The notes beneath the pieces are model-generated. The model was given only the letters and a program-made list of their open reading frames with translations, did not search any database and was not told where the DNA came from. A program made the position numbers and the translations under genes. A DNA stretch of 64,000 bases from Nitrospinaceae bacterium (GTDB lineage: Bacteria; UBA8248): assembly GCA_018669005.1 (NCBI GenBank), contig JABJAL010000022.1:39004-103003 (forward strand), read 5' to 3'. Below are positions 36,077-44,374 of this stretch, piece by piece; position 1 is the stretch's first letter; the number at the start of each line of letters is the position of its first letter.

Positions 36077-36505
36077 ATGGCTGATTTGCCCATACCCAAG
36101 GTTGTTAATTCTCTAGATGTGGACGAGGACAAGGCCTACGAGCCGCCCTATCAGATTCGCTGGGGCGTCAACAACGAGACAACCGGCACCGACACCATCA
36201 CGATGGGAAGGACGATAATCCCTCCCCGCGGTCGAAACGGTCTCCATTATCACAAGAATTGCGACACCACAATTTATGTCGTGAAAGGCCCCATTAATAT
36301 TTATTACAAAGAAGGCGAGGAAATTGTTCGCAAAGAAATACCGCAAGGGCATTTTGTCTATTTCCCCCAGACTTGTATTCACGGGCAAGAGAACCCAAGC
36401 CAAACAGAGGTGGCCGAACTGATCTTCACCTACGGCGCCATGCCTAACAAAGAGGCCGCCGGAACAACGTTTGTGGACGATTCCCGTGATCCGCTCAAGG
36501 ATTAG
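36077..36505 (+). CDS. Cupin-domain protein
   Basis: Single-domain cupin of 142 residues. Motif 1 appears as GLHYHKNCDTTIYVVKGPI (two His and a later Glu position replaced by Thr/Tyr) and motif 2 as GHFVYFPQTCIHGQEN. Metal ligands of motif 1 are thus partly unusual: H-x-H is reduced to H-Y-H followed by D. No enzyme activity can be named. ATG 36077 follows AGGAG by eight bases. It is divergent from the adenylate cyclase, with only 20 bp between start codons, so the promoters must overlap the coding ends. Confidence 0.82.
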   Translation: MADLPIPKVVNSLDVDEDKAYEPPYQIRWGVNNETTGTDTITMGRTIIPPRGRNGLHYHKNCDTTIYVVKGPINIYYKEGEEIVRKEIPQGHFVYFPQTCIHGQENPSQTEVAELIFTYGAMPNKEAAGTTFVDDSRDPLKD

Positions 36506-36550
36506 TGAAAACATATGCCCGAACCATTCCACTTACACCAGAGGATATCG

Positions 36551-37447
36551 ATGACATCTTTTCTGCCTCGCTCGTTTGGTTCTATGCTTTTAGTTGCGCT
36601 GGCAATCTGTGTTTTAGTAGCGGTGTCTGCTGCGAGCGGTGCCCCAAAGACTAAAGTTTCAGGGTTCGATAACGCCACCCTGGTGCATGTGCCTGCAGGA
36701 GAATTTCTCATGGGCAGTAAAAAAGGCGATGCCGATGAGAGGCCGCCTCGGCGCATTGCCATGACTTCGTTCTGGTTTGATCGAACCGAGGTTCCGGCGA
36801 GCCGGTTCGCGGTGTTCGTGAAGCGGGCAGGCTATAAGACGACTGCAGAAAAAAAAGGCTGGTCCTGGGTATGGGACACCCGGCTAAGAAAAGGCAAGGG
36901 CGGATGGAAGAAGGTGAAGGGCGCCAACTGGCAAGAGCCGGAGGGAAAAGGTACAGACTGGCGAAAGATGCCCGAGCAGGCCGTATCCCACGTAAGCTGG
37001 CTTGATGCCGAGGCATATTGCACTTGGGCGGGCCGCCGTCTTCCGACCGAGGCAGAGTGGGAATACGCCGCCCGCGGGTCTGACGGGAGAAATTGGCCCT
37101 GGGGTAACAAGCGAGATCCAAGCCGCGCCAACCTCAAGGGTGGCAAAGACGGTTTCCCTGGTGTTTCGCCCGTTGGTGAGTTCGGAAATGGCGCAAGCCC
37201 ATTCGGGGCGCTGGGTATGTCCGGCAATGTCTGGGAATGGGTGGCGGATCGTTACGGCGCTCGGGCCTACAAGAAAATGGCGAAGCAGAGCCCGTCCGGG
37301 CCCTCGAAGGGCGGAACCCGTGTCGTTCGCGGCGCGTCATGGGGAAGTCCGCTGGCATGGGCGACCACCCATAACCGCTACCACCGGAAGCCTACGTATC
37401 GGAACAATAAAATTGGAATTCGCTGCGCGACAGGAGAGGGTGCCTAG
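36551..37447 (+). CDS. Secreted FGE/SUMF1-fold protein lacking catalytic cysteines
   Basis: Protein of 298 residues with an N-terminal signal sequence (about residues 1-31). The formylglycine-generating enzyme fold is marked by VPAGEFLMGS, VSWLDAEAYCTWAGRRLPTE, AEWEYAARG, MSGNVWEWVADRY, RVVRGASW and the final KIGIRC. In true FGE two cysteines lie between the RGGSW-like motif and the C-terminus; here that stretch (SPLAWATTHNRYHRKP) has none. It should therefore be a binding or other non-sulfatase-activating member. I use ATG 36551 after CAGAGGA; ATG 36515 is the alternative. It precedes the convergent cytochrome operon. Confidence 0.87.
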   Translation: MTSFLPRSFGSMLLVALAICVLVAVSAASGAPKTKVSGFDNATLVHVPAGEFLMGSKKGDADERPPRRIAMTSFWFDRTEVPASRFAVFVKRAGYKTTAEKKGWSWVWDTRLRKGKGGWKKVKGANWQEPEGKGTDWRKMPEQAVSHVSWLDAEAYCTWAGRRLPTEAEWEYAARGSDGRNWPWGNKRDPSRANLKGGKDGFPGVSPVGEFGNGASPFGALGMSGNVWEWVADRYGARAYKKMAKQSPSGPSKGGTRVVRGASWGSPLAWATTHNRYHRKPTYRNNKIGIRCATGEGA

Positions 37448-37476
37448 CGTTCGCCTGCTCGATTAAGCCGGAAGGG

Positions 37477-38511
37477 TTATTTCTTTGCCGGGGCGGTGCT
37501 CACCGGTGCGGTGCTCACCGGTGCGGTGCTCACCGGGGCGGTGGCTGGTGGCCCGGGTACGACGAGAATGCCGTGCGGCCCGTTGCCCACCTTGATTCGT
37601 TTGATCACCTTGTGAAGACGCGCGTTCATGACGAGAACCTCGCGCGAATCGCGATTCGAAATATAGGCGAGCTCGCCGTCCGGGGTAAATGCGACTAGAT
37701 CCGGCCTGATTCCCTGCTTAACGAACGCCACTTCTTGATGGTCCGGTATGGAGAAAACCGAGACCGCGTTTTTGTGTGGAAGGGTTACGTAGAGAAATTT
37801 CCCTCCCGGTGTAAGCTTGGTGTCATGTGCCTCGTCTCTTAGCATGATTGTTCTGACAATTTCGTTTGTTTCCGTGTCCAATTCGCTGTATGAGCGCCCC
37901 TCGCCATTCATAATGAAAACTTTTTTTCCATCTCGGCTAATGTCGAGCCCTTCGATGTAGTGGCCCGCTTCAATGGATTTTAGGGGTTTTCGTGTGGCAA
38001 GATCGACGATGGTTACATCCTCGCTCAATTCATTGGCGACATAGCCGAGCTTTCCGTCAGGCGATACCTTGATGTTCACGGGATTGTTCCCGCCATGCTT
38101 GATCAGACCGATGATTTTTCCCGCCGACAAATCAAATATCGATACGTTATCCGCATAAGTGTTCACGAAGTAGGCGTATTTTCCGTCAGGGGAAAATGCC
38201 ATGTTGTAGGGGTCGCGGCCGGCACGGACACGTTTTTTGAAACGTAGCTCCCGGGCGTCAAAAATACGTACGTATTTGCTCCCGTCGTTGATGATGAACA
38301 CGGTGCGCCCGTCCGGCGCGAGGCCAATGCGGTTGGGTCTTTGTCCTGCGGGGAGGGTTTTTATCACTTCGTGGGTGTCGCGGGAGATGATTGAAAGCGT
38401 TCCTTCTCTCGTATTGGTGACGAGAATCAGATCGCCGCCAGCCCAGGAGGCTCCGGAATAAAAAATCAGCGTGTAGATCAGTATGATGACAGCTAGAAAT
38501 TTTGATTTCAT
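37477..38511 (-). CDS. Secreted YVTN-repeat beta-propeller protein
   Basis: Protein of 344 residues with a signal peptide (1-24, SGASWA). Repeating blades of about 42 residues carry the YVTN pattern (LILVTNTREGTLSI, YAYFVNTYADNVSIFDL, GYVANELSEDVTIVDL, FLYVTLPHKNAVSVF, LAYISNRDSREVLVM), giving a seven-bladed propeller. The C-terminus carries three exact PVSTA repeats. Such propellers often accompany c-type cytochromes and periplasmic oxidoreductases. Its start overlaps the stop of the cytochrome gene upstream by ATGA, so it is the last gene of the operon. Its catalytic or binding role is unknown. Confidence 0.9.
   Translation of the reverse strand: MKSKFLAVIILIYTLIFYSGASWAGGDLILVTNTREGTLSIISRDTHEVIKTLPAGQRPNRIGLAPDGRTVFIINDGSKYVRIFDARELRFKKRVRAGRDPYNMAFSPDGKYAYFVNTYADNVSIFDLSAGKIIGLIKHGGNNPVNIKVSPDGKLGYVANELSEDVTIVDLATRKPLKSIEAGHYIEGLDISRDGKKVFIMNGEGRSYSELDTETNEIVRTIMLRDEAHDTKLTPGGKFLYVTLPHKNAVSVFSIPDHQEVAFVKQGIRPDLVAFTPDGELAYISNRDSREVLVMNARLHKVIKRIKVGNGPHGILVVPGPPATAPVSTAPVSTAPVSTAPAKK
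37493..37537 (-). repeat. Three 15-bp in-frame repeats in the propeller gene
   Basis: GCGGTGCTCACCGGT (plus-strand reading) occurs three times in tandem, the last with one change. In the gene it encodes three PVSTA units at the C-terminus, a flexible Pro/Ser/Thr linker with nothing attached. Confidence 0.95.
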
Positions 38512-39011
38512 GAAGATGTATCCTTGCTCTGTTTTGTTGCCGGTGCGGCTGGTTTTTTCTCTTCATTTTCTTCGGGAAGCTTTCCAGCCTCGCGCAAGGC
38601 CCGCTCTTTTGCCTTGGGGTCGAACTTGCATTTACACAGCTTGCGGACGTGTCCCACCAGGGCGCGAATTTCCTCTTCAGAAAAAACGTTGCCCCAGGGC
38701 GGCATGATGGCGGAAAGGTCGTTCGCCCCGCCGCCATGGGTGATCGTTCGGAACATATCGTCATCCGAGAACTGGGCCATGTCTTTTCCGTCGGTCAGAT
38801 TGCGGGGATTAACGGGTAATTTGGCGGCCGGGTGGTTGTTCACGCCCTTGCCGTCTCCCCTTTGGCCGTGGCACTGGACGCAGTGCCACTTGAAATTGTC
38901 GATAGCTTGAGGCGTAGAGGATTTTTCGGCGGCATCTGAGAACTGCGCGCCGAGAAGGATAATGACTGCGAGGGCTGCGGCGTGGGTCGCCAGGGCTAGT
39001 ATGTATTTCAT
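38508..39011 (-). CDS. Monohaem c-type cytochrome
   Basis: Secreted protein of 167 residues: signal peptide (1-27), one haem site C-V-Q-C-H at about residue 47, and the likely axial Met in IMPPWGNVFSEEEI, the classical class I cytochrome c motif. The C-terminal 40 residues are K/E/A-rich and low complexity. It starts in an ATGA overlap with the upstream di-haem gene and overlaps the propeller gene downstream. It probably passes electrons to or from the MauG/CCP partner in the periplasm. Confidence 0.9.
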   Translation of the reverse strand: MKYILALATHAAALAVIILLGAQFSDAAEKSSTPQAIDNFKWHCVQCHGQRGDGKGVNNHPAAKLPVNPRNLTDGKDMAQFSDDDMFRTITHGGGANDLSAIMPPWGNVFSEEEIRALVGHVRKLCKCKFDPKAKERALREAGKLPEENEEKKPAAPATKQSKDTSS

Positions 39012-39832
39012 GGCTTTTCTTTAAATGATGAGATGTAGGCGGCCAGAGCAATGATGTCCTTGTCGCTTAGCCGTGTAAACGCCTTGTCGCTGTAGACGGG
39101 CATACGTCCGTTGGGATTGTATCGTGCCGGATTTTTTAAAAAAGCGACGATGAAATCGGGCTGGAGCCTAAGGCCTGCGTCAATGAGATGTGGCCCGCTG
39201 AAGCCGCCGAGTTTGATGGGCCGGCGGTAGACGGTTTTTCTGATTTTTACTCGGTGGCACGCATAGCAGGGCTGTTTTTTCTGAAACAATATGCGGGCGG
39301 TCCGAAGATCTCGTCTCGATATTTTCTTCTCGACGTTAATAACGTCCCTGGGCATTTCACTGTCCCTCAGACTTTCGAGATATGCCGCGACGGCGCCCGC
39401 CTCGCCTTTGGGCAGTGCAGGATGGGGAGTCGTGCCCTTGTTCATAGTTCCCCACTTTACGCCTCGAAACGATTTGGGGGCTGCGAGCCAAGCGGCCAGA
39501 TAGCCGGAGCGGAATTTACTCCCTGCAAACCACAAAGAGGGGCCCTTGATGGCTGTGCGCTCGGTAACGGGTATTTTGTTTTCGGGCCCCGAGGCTAAAT
39601 GGCAGGCGCTGCAGTTTCTTTCGCCAAAAATATTTTTTCCCGCCTCGGGCGTTTGCGTGATTTTCTCTTCGATTTTTTGAAGGGGTGCGCTGGTCTGGTC
39701 AGCGGATTTTTCCGCCGCTTCCTTGGCCAGTGGCTCTGCCGCGAGGGAAGTGGCGGGTGCGCCGAATAAGGTAATGCCCAACGCCGCTGAAAGGAGAAAT
39801 CCGATTAAGAATGTTCGTGGCTTGAGTTTCAA
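39008..39832 (-). CDS. Di-haem c-type cytochrome
   Basis: Protein of 274 residues with signal-like hydrophobic N-terminus and two haem sites, C-S-A-C-H and C-Y-A-C-H, about 120 residues apart. Candidate axial methionines lie in KWGTMNKG and GRMPVYSD. The open frame extends 21 codons further up to an ATG at 39895 that lies inside the peroxidase gene. I prefer TTG 39832, because GAGGT at the peroxidase stop stands at the right distance and the leader then reads LKLKPRTFLIGFLL, a normal signal peptide. Second gene of the cytochrome operon. Confidence 0.83.
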   Translation of the reverse strand: MKLKPRTFLIGFLLSAALGITLFGAPATSLAAEPLAKEAAEKSADQTSAPLQKIEEKITQTPEAGKNIFGERNCSACHLASGPENKIPVTERTAIKGPSLWFAGSKFRSGYLAAWLAAPKSFRGVKWGTMNKGTTPHPALPKGEAGAVAAYLESLRDSEMPRDVINVEKKISRRDLRTARILFQKKQPCYACHRVKIRKTVYRRPIKLGGFSGPHLIDAGLRLQPDFIVAFLKNPARYNPNGRMPVYSDKAFTRLSDKDIIALAAYISSFKEKP

Positions 39833-39839
39833 GGAAGTG

Positions 39840-40901
39840 CTACCTCGGCGCTTTAATGAGGGGCAGGTCGCCGTCCAGTGACTTGAGGAATGCAAGAAGG
39901 TCGCCTTTCTCGCGTTTCGTGAGTTTTAGTAGCTTCATGTCGGGATCGATATTTCGGTTAGCGAGGCCGCCTCGGTCGTAGTAGTCGATGACTTCCTCAA
40001 GAGTGTTCATGCTTCCGTCGTGCATGTAAGGGCCCGTCTTTGAGATGTCCCGGAGCGTGGGGGTTTTGAATTTCCCCCAATCGCGGGTGCTGCCTGATAC
40101 CTTTTGCCTTCCGCTGTGGGGCGGCTTGGCATCGCTGCCCACGCCTACATTGTGGAATTTGTTGTCTGTAAGAGGGGCGCTGAAGGAATCGACCAAATGG
40201 CATTTCACACAATTACCCTTGGCTTTGAAAATCCCGAAGCCGCGCTGGGCGGCCAGGGAGATAGCGGTTTTCTCCTCGCCGAAGAACCAGCGGTCGAACG
40301 GGGAGTTGCCCGAGAGAAGGGTGCGCTCGAAGGTGGCGATTGCTTTGACGACGAGGTCGAAAGTGATTTTCTTTGCGCCGAAGGCTTTTTTGAACGCGGC
40401 GCGATAGGCAGGGTCGGCACGAAGCGTCCTGGTGACATGTGTCTCGGTCGCGCCCATTTCGGCGGGGTGAAGTATTGGCCCCCTGGCTTGCTCCTCTAAG
40501 CTCTTTGCGCGCCCGTCCCAAAACTGTGTGTCGCTATAGGCGGCGTTCAGGGCTGTGGGCACGTTGCGAAGGCCGATACGCCCACCGATGCCGATGCCGT
40601 ATTTGCGGGCGTTGCTATATCCGCGCTTAGGGTTGTGGCAGGTGGCGCAGGATAGGGTGCCATCGCCCGAAATACGCTTTTCGAAAAACAGATGCCTGCC
40701 CAGTTCAACCTTGGCCGGAGTCATTGGGTTGTTCTCGGGAATGGGCACCTCGTCGAGCCCGAGCGGGGGCGGGGGAGGAAATTCCGCCTTGCTCTCCTTG
40801 GGGGCGGCATCGGAGGCGACAGGCGTTAACGAGAAAAAAGCCGCGTAGACGAGCAGCAGCAGGAAGCCCCTTGCTCGGCTTGTTGAAGAAAAGTTTTTCA
40901 T
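39840..40901 (-). CDS. Di-haem cytochrome c peroxidase / MauG family protein
   Basis: Secreted protein of 353 residues, signal peptide 1-32. Two haem sites are seen: C-A-T-C-H at about 92 and C-V-K-C-H at about 240, the usual CCP/MauG spacing. Other conserved parts are LGRHLFFEKRISGDGTLSC, GRIGLRNVPTALNAAY, FWDGRAKSLEEQA and FKTPTLRDISKTGPYMHDGS. Members reduce peroxide or carry out protein oxidation. ATG 40901 is used, with the CCCGGAGGG upstream; a longer frame begins at 40955. It is the first gene of the operon with two cytochromes and the propeller. Confidence 0.92.
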   Translation of the reverse strand: MKNFSSTSRARGFLLLLVYAAFFSLTPVASDAAPKESKAEFPPPPPLGLDEVPIPENNPMTPAKVELGRHLFFEKRISGDGTLSCATCHNPKRGYSNARKYGIGIGGRIGLRNVPTALNAAYSDTQFWDGRAKSLEEQARGPILHPAEMGATETHVTRTLRADPAYRAAFKKAFGAKKITFDLVVKAIATFERTLLSGNSPFDRWFFGEEKTAISLAAQRGFGIFKAKGNCVKCHLVDSFSAPLTDNKFHNVGVGSDAKPPHSGRQKVSGSTRDWGKFKTPTLRDISKTGPYMHDGSMNTLEEVIDYYDRGGLANRNIDPDMKLLKLTKREKGDLLAFLKSLDGDLPLIKAPR

Positions 40902-40932
40902 GGGCACTCGACCCTCCGGGGAATTCGATGCG

Positions 40933-41325
40933 CTACGCCTTGTAGACGAGCTCAATGCTGATTCCCTCGGGCGTTTCGATAAATGCGATCTTCGTGCTTG
41001 GGTTGAATTGGGTGGGTTCCATCGTGAACTTCACCCCGTTGTTCATGAGACCCTCGCAAAAGGCGTCGAAATTGTTTTTCACCCGAAAAGCGAAATGGTC
41101 GGTGCCCCACTGGAGGCCGGGCTGGTCACCGGCGCTCTCGCCGGTGCGCTGGCCTCGGATAATGACTGTTGCTCCCTCGAAGTGGACATGAATCTGGGGG
41201 GCGCCGTGAATTTCGTAGTTGTTTCCCATCTCTCCGCCGAGCTTGTCGATGAACCACTGGGCCTCGACCTTGGGGTCGCGGCAGACGAGGTGAACATGGT
41301 CGAAAAGAATATTTGCGTTGCTCAT
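40933..41325 (-). CDS. VOC-family (glyoxalase-like) protein
   Basis: Protein of 130 residues made of paired beta-alpha-beta-beta-beta modules. DHVHLVCRDPKVEAQWFIDKLGG at the N-terminus gives the first metal His, HVHF the next, DHFAFRV opens the second module and IAFIETPEGISIELVY gives the final Glu, so a metal site is likely intact. The reaction is unknown. It is upstream of the peroxidase gene on the same strand (31 bp gap) and downstream of a metallo-hydrolase, suggesting co-transcription. Confidence 0.85.
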   Translation of the reverse strand: MSNANILFDHVHLVCRDPKVEAQWFIDKLGGEMGNNYEIHGAPQIHVHFEGATVIIRGQRTGESAGDQPGLQWGTDHFAFRVKNNFDAFCEGLMNNGVKFTMEPTQFNPSTKIAFIETPEGISIELVYKA

Positions 41326-41348
41326 TTAAAATCTCTCCTTTGTTGAGG

Positions 41349-41996
41349 TCAGCTCCAGGTGACGTCCCCGAACTCCCCGGCCTTGGGCCGCCCGGCCGCC
41401 TCAAAGGCGGCGACTTCTTTCTTGCTGTTCGCGACGGTGGAGTTTGCGCCGTGGCCCGGATAGAGCACCGTGTCATCTGGCAGGGTGAGGACCTTATCCT
41501 TAATTGTAGCGATGGATTCGAGTAGTTGATCGTGGTTCCATGTCTTGCCCGGGCCTCCGGGGAAAATTGTGTCGCCGCAAACACAATGGCCCGGGTAGTA
41601 AAACATCAGCATGCCCCGGCAGTGGCCAGGGGTATGAATGGCCCGAAGTTCAATCTCGCCGAAATTGATCGTGTCGCCGTCGTTAATTTCGAAATCGGGT
41701 GTTGTCCCGAACTCCTTGGTGTCCTCAGGGTGTTGTCCCATTGGGACGCCTGTGCGACGACGCACTTCATCAAGGGCATCGATGTGGTCACCATGGCAGT
41801 GAGTCTGGAGAATATATTTAGGGCTCGCCCCCTCGCAGGCGGCAAGAATGGGCTCGGCGGAATGTGAGGTGTCGATGATTACGCATTCTTTTGTCGCCTT
41901 GCAGGTGAGGATATATACATTGTTGCTGTAGGGGCCGATGTTGAGTTTTTGAAGCGTCAATCTGGGCAGCTCAACTCTTTCGTCAAATTCACCCAT
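41349..41996 (-). CDS. Metallo-beta-lactamase fold hydrolase (glyoxalase II-like)
   Basis: Protein of 215 residues. The H-x-H-x-D-H metal motif is LQTHCHGDHID, followed by the further ligands in IHTPGHCRGMLMF (His), VCGDTIFPGGPGKT (Asp) and VLYPGHGANST (His). This is the complete set of a dinuclear glyoxalase II-like enzyme that hydrolyses thioesters such as S-lactoylglutathione. It precedes a VOC protein, so the two may form an aldehyde detoxification pair; this is inferred. It is divergent from the RibD-like gene. Confidence 0.9.
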   Translation of the reverse strand: MGEFDERVELPRLTLQKLNIGPYSNNVYILTCKATKECVIIDTSHSAEPILAACEGASPKYILQTHCHGDHIDALDEVRRRTGVPMGQHPEDTKEFGTTPDFEINDGDTINFGEIELRAIHTPGHCRGMLMFYYPGHCVCGDTIFPGGPGKTWNHDQLLESIATIKDKVLTLPDDTVLYPGHGANSTVANSKKEVAAFEAAGRPKAGEFGDVTWS

Positions 41997-42141
41997 CTAA
42001 AATAGCCTCCGTGGCATGTTCTGAAACCGGAATTGCCTCATTCTTCCAGCACTTCCCGTGCGCTTCAATATCCGGCAAAGTAGTCTTGATTCTAATCGTG
42101 TGGCGCTCCGAGGACAAGGGGAATCAAGGGAGAGTAGAGCC

Positions 42142-42822
42142 GTGGCTCATGTTTCGGTCAATATGGCGATCACCATTGATGGCAAGATTGCCGGTGCTTT
42201 TGGCGAGACGGCATCGCTCGGCACGGAGGTTGATCGAAAGGAGATGGATCGGCTGAGGGCGAAAGCCGATGTTGTCATCTGGGGTGGTGAGACGCTCCGT
42301 CAAGCGCGTTGTCCTGCCCATGTCCGTTATCCCGATCTCATCGCAGAGCGAGAGGTGAAGGGACTGCCCGCCCAACCGGCGAATGCCGTCATCACTGCGA
42401 GCGGGGATATCCCCAGCTCATTGCCCTGGTTCGATTCAGGGGATTTTTCGAAATTCATCTTGACCCACAGCGGAGGAGCCCAAGCGGCTCAAGACGCAGC
42501 CCGGGGCCGAGCGGAGGTTGCTGTTCTTGGTGAGAGAAATTTAACGGCCGAATCGGTTATTCGCTTTTTGGCGGACCAGGGTTTTGAGCAAATACTTCTT
42601 GAAGGTGGTGGAGAGGTGCATTGGATGTTTGCCGAGGCAGGGCTCGTAGATGTTCTTCATGTAACGGTGACGCCTTTTCTGGCGGGCGGGGTCGGAGCGC
42701 CCACATTGCTCGATGGCGCGGGATTTCCGGCCACGGGGTTCAAGCGTCTTAAACTAGAGAACCTGCGGCGCGAGGGCGATGAGATATTTTTAACCTACCG
42801 CGTGATGAAGCGGCAAAGTTGA
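42142..42822 (+). CDS. RibD C-terminal domain / dihydrofolate reductase-like reductase
   Basis: Protein of 226 residues resembling the reductase half of RibD: HVSVNMAITIDGKIAGAFG at the start (substrate/NADPH site), DVVIWGGETLRQARC, and LLEGGGEVHWMFAEAGLVDVLHVTVTPFLAGG (the GGG NADPH loop). No deaminase domain is present. Stand-alone members act in riboflavin or deazaflavin-type pathways or as other reductases; the substrate is unclear. The GTG start at 42142 follows AGGGAGAGTAGAGCC; upstream in-frame codons lack a ribosome site. Converges with the acyl-CoA dehydrogenase. Confidence 0.85.
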   Translation: MAHVSVNMAITIDGKIAGAFGETASLGTEVDRKEMDRLRAKADVVIWGGETLRQARCPAHVRYPDLIAEREVKGLPAQPANAVITASGDIPSSLPWFDSGDFSKFILTHSGGAQAAQDAARGRAEVAVLGERNLTAESVIRFLADQGFEQILLEGGGEVHWMFAEAGLVDVLHVTVTPFLAGGVGAPTLLDGAGFPATGFKRLKLENLRREGDEIFLTYRVMKRQS

Positions 42823-42888
42823 TGTCCCCCGAGATGGTGAGGCGCACACCCTCCGCAATGCACCTCGAAGCCCGAATCCACCGCCAGC

Positions 42889-44073
42889 TTACAGCCGCCG
42901 CATAGCGGCTAGGCGCACGGTCTGATTCGTCCCGGCCGAGTGCAGGAAACTCGTCACGTCTCTGAGGTACTTCTCCATGGGGGCCTCGGTCATGTAGCCC
43001 ATCCCGCCCCAGACTTCCATGGCCCGCTTGGCGACATTGAAGCAGGCCTCCGAGGCGAAGCATTTCGACATGTAGCCCAGCTTGGGGTCGTAGATCTCAT
43101 CGTGCGCCGAGGCCCAGGCGGCGTAGTGGAGAATCTGGCGTGCGGCCTGGAGTTCGATGAAGCAGTCCGCCAGCTCGAAGCCCACCCCTTGGTGCTCGAT
43201 GATGGGTTTGCCGCCCTGGACGCGGTTCTTCGCATACTCAACGGCGTCCTCATAGGCCGCCCGCGCCGGGCCCAGCACTGTCGCGGCAGACTCGATGAGC
43301 ATTCCCTTCGTGAATGACCCGCTGCGCGCCTTCATGGCGCCCCCCACCGGGGTCAGCCGGTTGGCGTCCGGAACGCGGCAATCCTGGAAGATCAGCTCGG
43401 CGTTCTGGGAAAGGCGCTGGCCCATCTTGTCGTGGATCCGCCCGATCGAGAAGCCCTCCAAGTCGGGGGTTACCATAAAGTAAGTGGTCCCCTCCGAGAT
43501 GCCCACCGCCGGGTCGGTCCGAAGTAATACGAAGTAGAGCTTGGCGATTCCGCCGTTACTGATAAAGTGCTTCATCCCGTTGACCACCCAATCGTCCCCG
43601 TCCCGCACCGCGGGCAACTTCGAGCCCAGCCCCGGGCCCTCGTGTGGCAGCCCGATGTTCTCGGTGCCACCGGTGTCGGGTTCGGTCATTCCCACCGCAA
43701 GGTGGTAGCGGTGGTCCTCCAGAAAGGCCGGGAGGAATTGCGCCAGCTGCTCCTCATTAGCAAGTTCGTTCATGAAATGACTCAGCTTCCAGGTCTGATC
43801 AAAGGTGACCGACACCCCAAGATCGCCCCAGGCGATCTCCTCTCCCACGATGCAAAGGTCCAGGATGCTCGCCCCGCCGCCGCCTTTTTCCTCTGGGAGC
43901 GACAGGGTGCGAAGCCCCAGGCGGCTGCCCTTCTCCAAGATGTCCCAGGGGAAGCGCTCGTGGGGGTCGGCAATCCGATCACGCTCGCGCACGACGGGGC
44001 GGATCTCCTTTACGGCAAACTCGTGCGCAAGCTTTTGAAGCGCCAGCTGTGTCTCTGTGAGCTTGAAGTCCAT
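42889..44073 (-). CDS. Acyl-CoA dehydrogenase family protein
   Basis: FAD enzyme of 394 residues. The N-terminal helical domain ends near residue 130, the beta domain carries AVGMTEPDTGGTEN (FAD contacts) and WVVNGMKHFISNGG, and the C-terminal helical domain has VEYAKNRVQGGKPI and VWGGMGYMTEAPMEKYLRD, where the base Glu in the family usually sits nearby. It probably dehydrogenates an acyl-CoA to its 2-enoyl form, passing electrons to ETF; chain-length preference cannot be read. GGAGG stands five bases before ATG 44073. It is not obviously co-transcribed with its neighbours, which run the other way. Confidence 0.92.
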   Translation of the reverse strand: MDFKLTETQLALQKLAHEFAVKEIRPVVRERDRIADPHERFPWDILEKGSRLGLRTLSLPEEKGGGGASILDLCIVGEEIAWGDLGVSVTFDQTWKLSHFMNELANEEQLAQFLPAFLEDHRYHLAVGMTEPDTGGTENIGLPHEGPGLGSKLPAVRDGDDWVVNGMKHFISNGGIAKLYFVLLRTDPAVGISEGTTYFMVTPDLEGFSIGRIHDKMGQRLSQNAELIFQDCRVPDANRLTPVGGAMKARSGSFTKGMLIESAATVLGPARAAYEDAVEYAKNRVQGGKPIIEHQGVGFELADCFIELQAARQILHYAAWASAHDEIYDPKLGYMSKCFASEACFNVAKRAMEVWGGMGYMTEAPMEKYLRDVTSFLHSAGTNQTVRLAAMRRL

Positions 44074-44374
44074 AGCCACCTCCAATTAGGAGCGCTATTT
44101 AGCTCCTTTTGCCTAAGTACATACCATTTAGGGGATGAGGTTTTCCATTCTGTCCAAAAATCATCTAAATTCCAAGCCACTATTGCTGCAGTTAGGACAG
44201 ATGACATATGGGGAGGTTTTCAGCAGCCGAGGCTTTCACATCGCCCGGTCTTGATAGCGGGTATCCGCCCCCGCCTCCTGGGGCATTGAACGGGCAGGGG
44301 CCGTGTGATAGCTATGTTCCTACTAATTTTTGATTATCTGTATCCATAGGGGATTGTTCCCGGGAGGAAGTATT

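Noticed and set aside
37497..37537. PVSTA repeats as a functional sorting signal
   Set aside because: Only three identical copies of a Pro/Ser/Thr linker at the extreme C-terminus, without hydrophobic or charged sorting elements.
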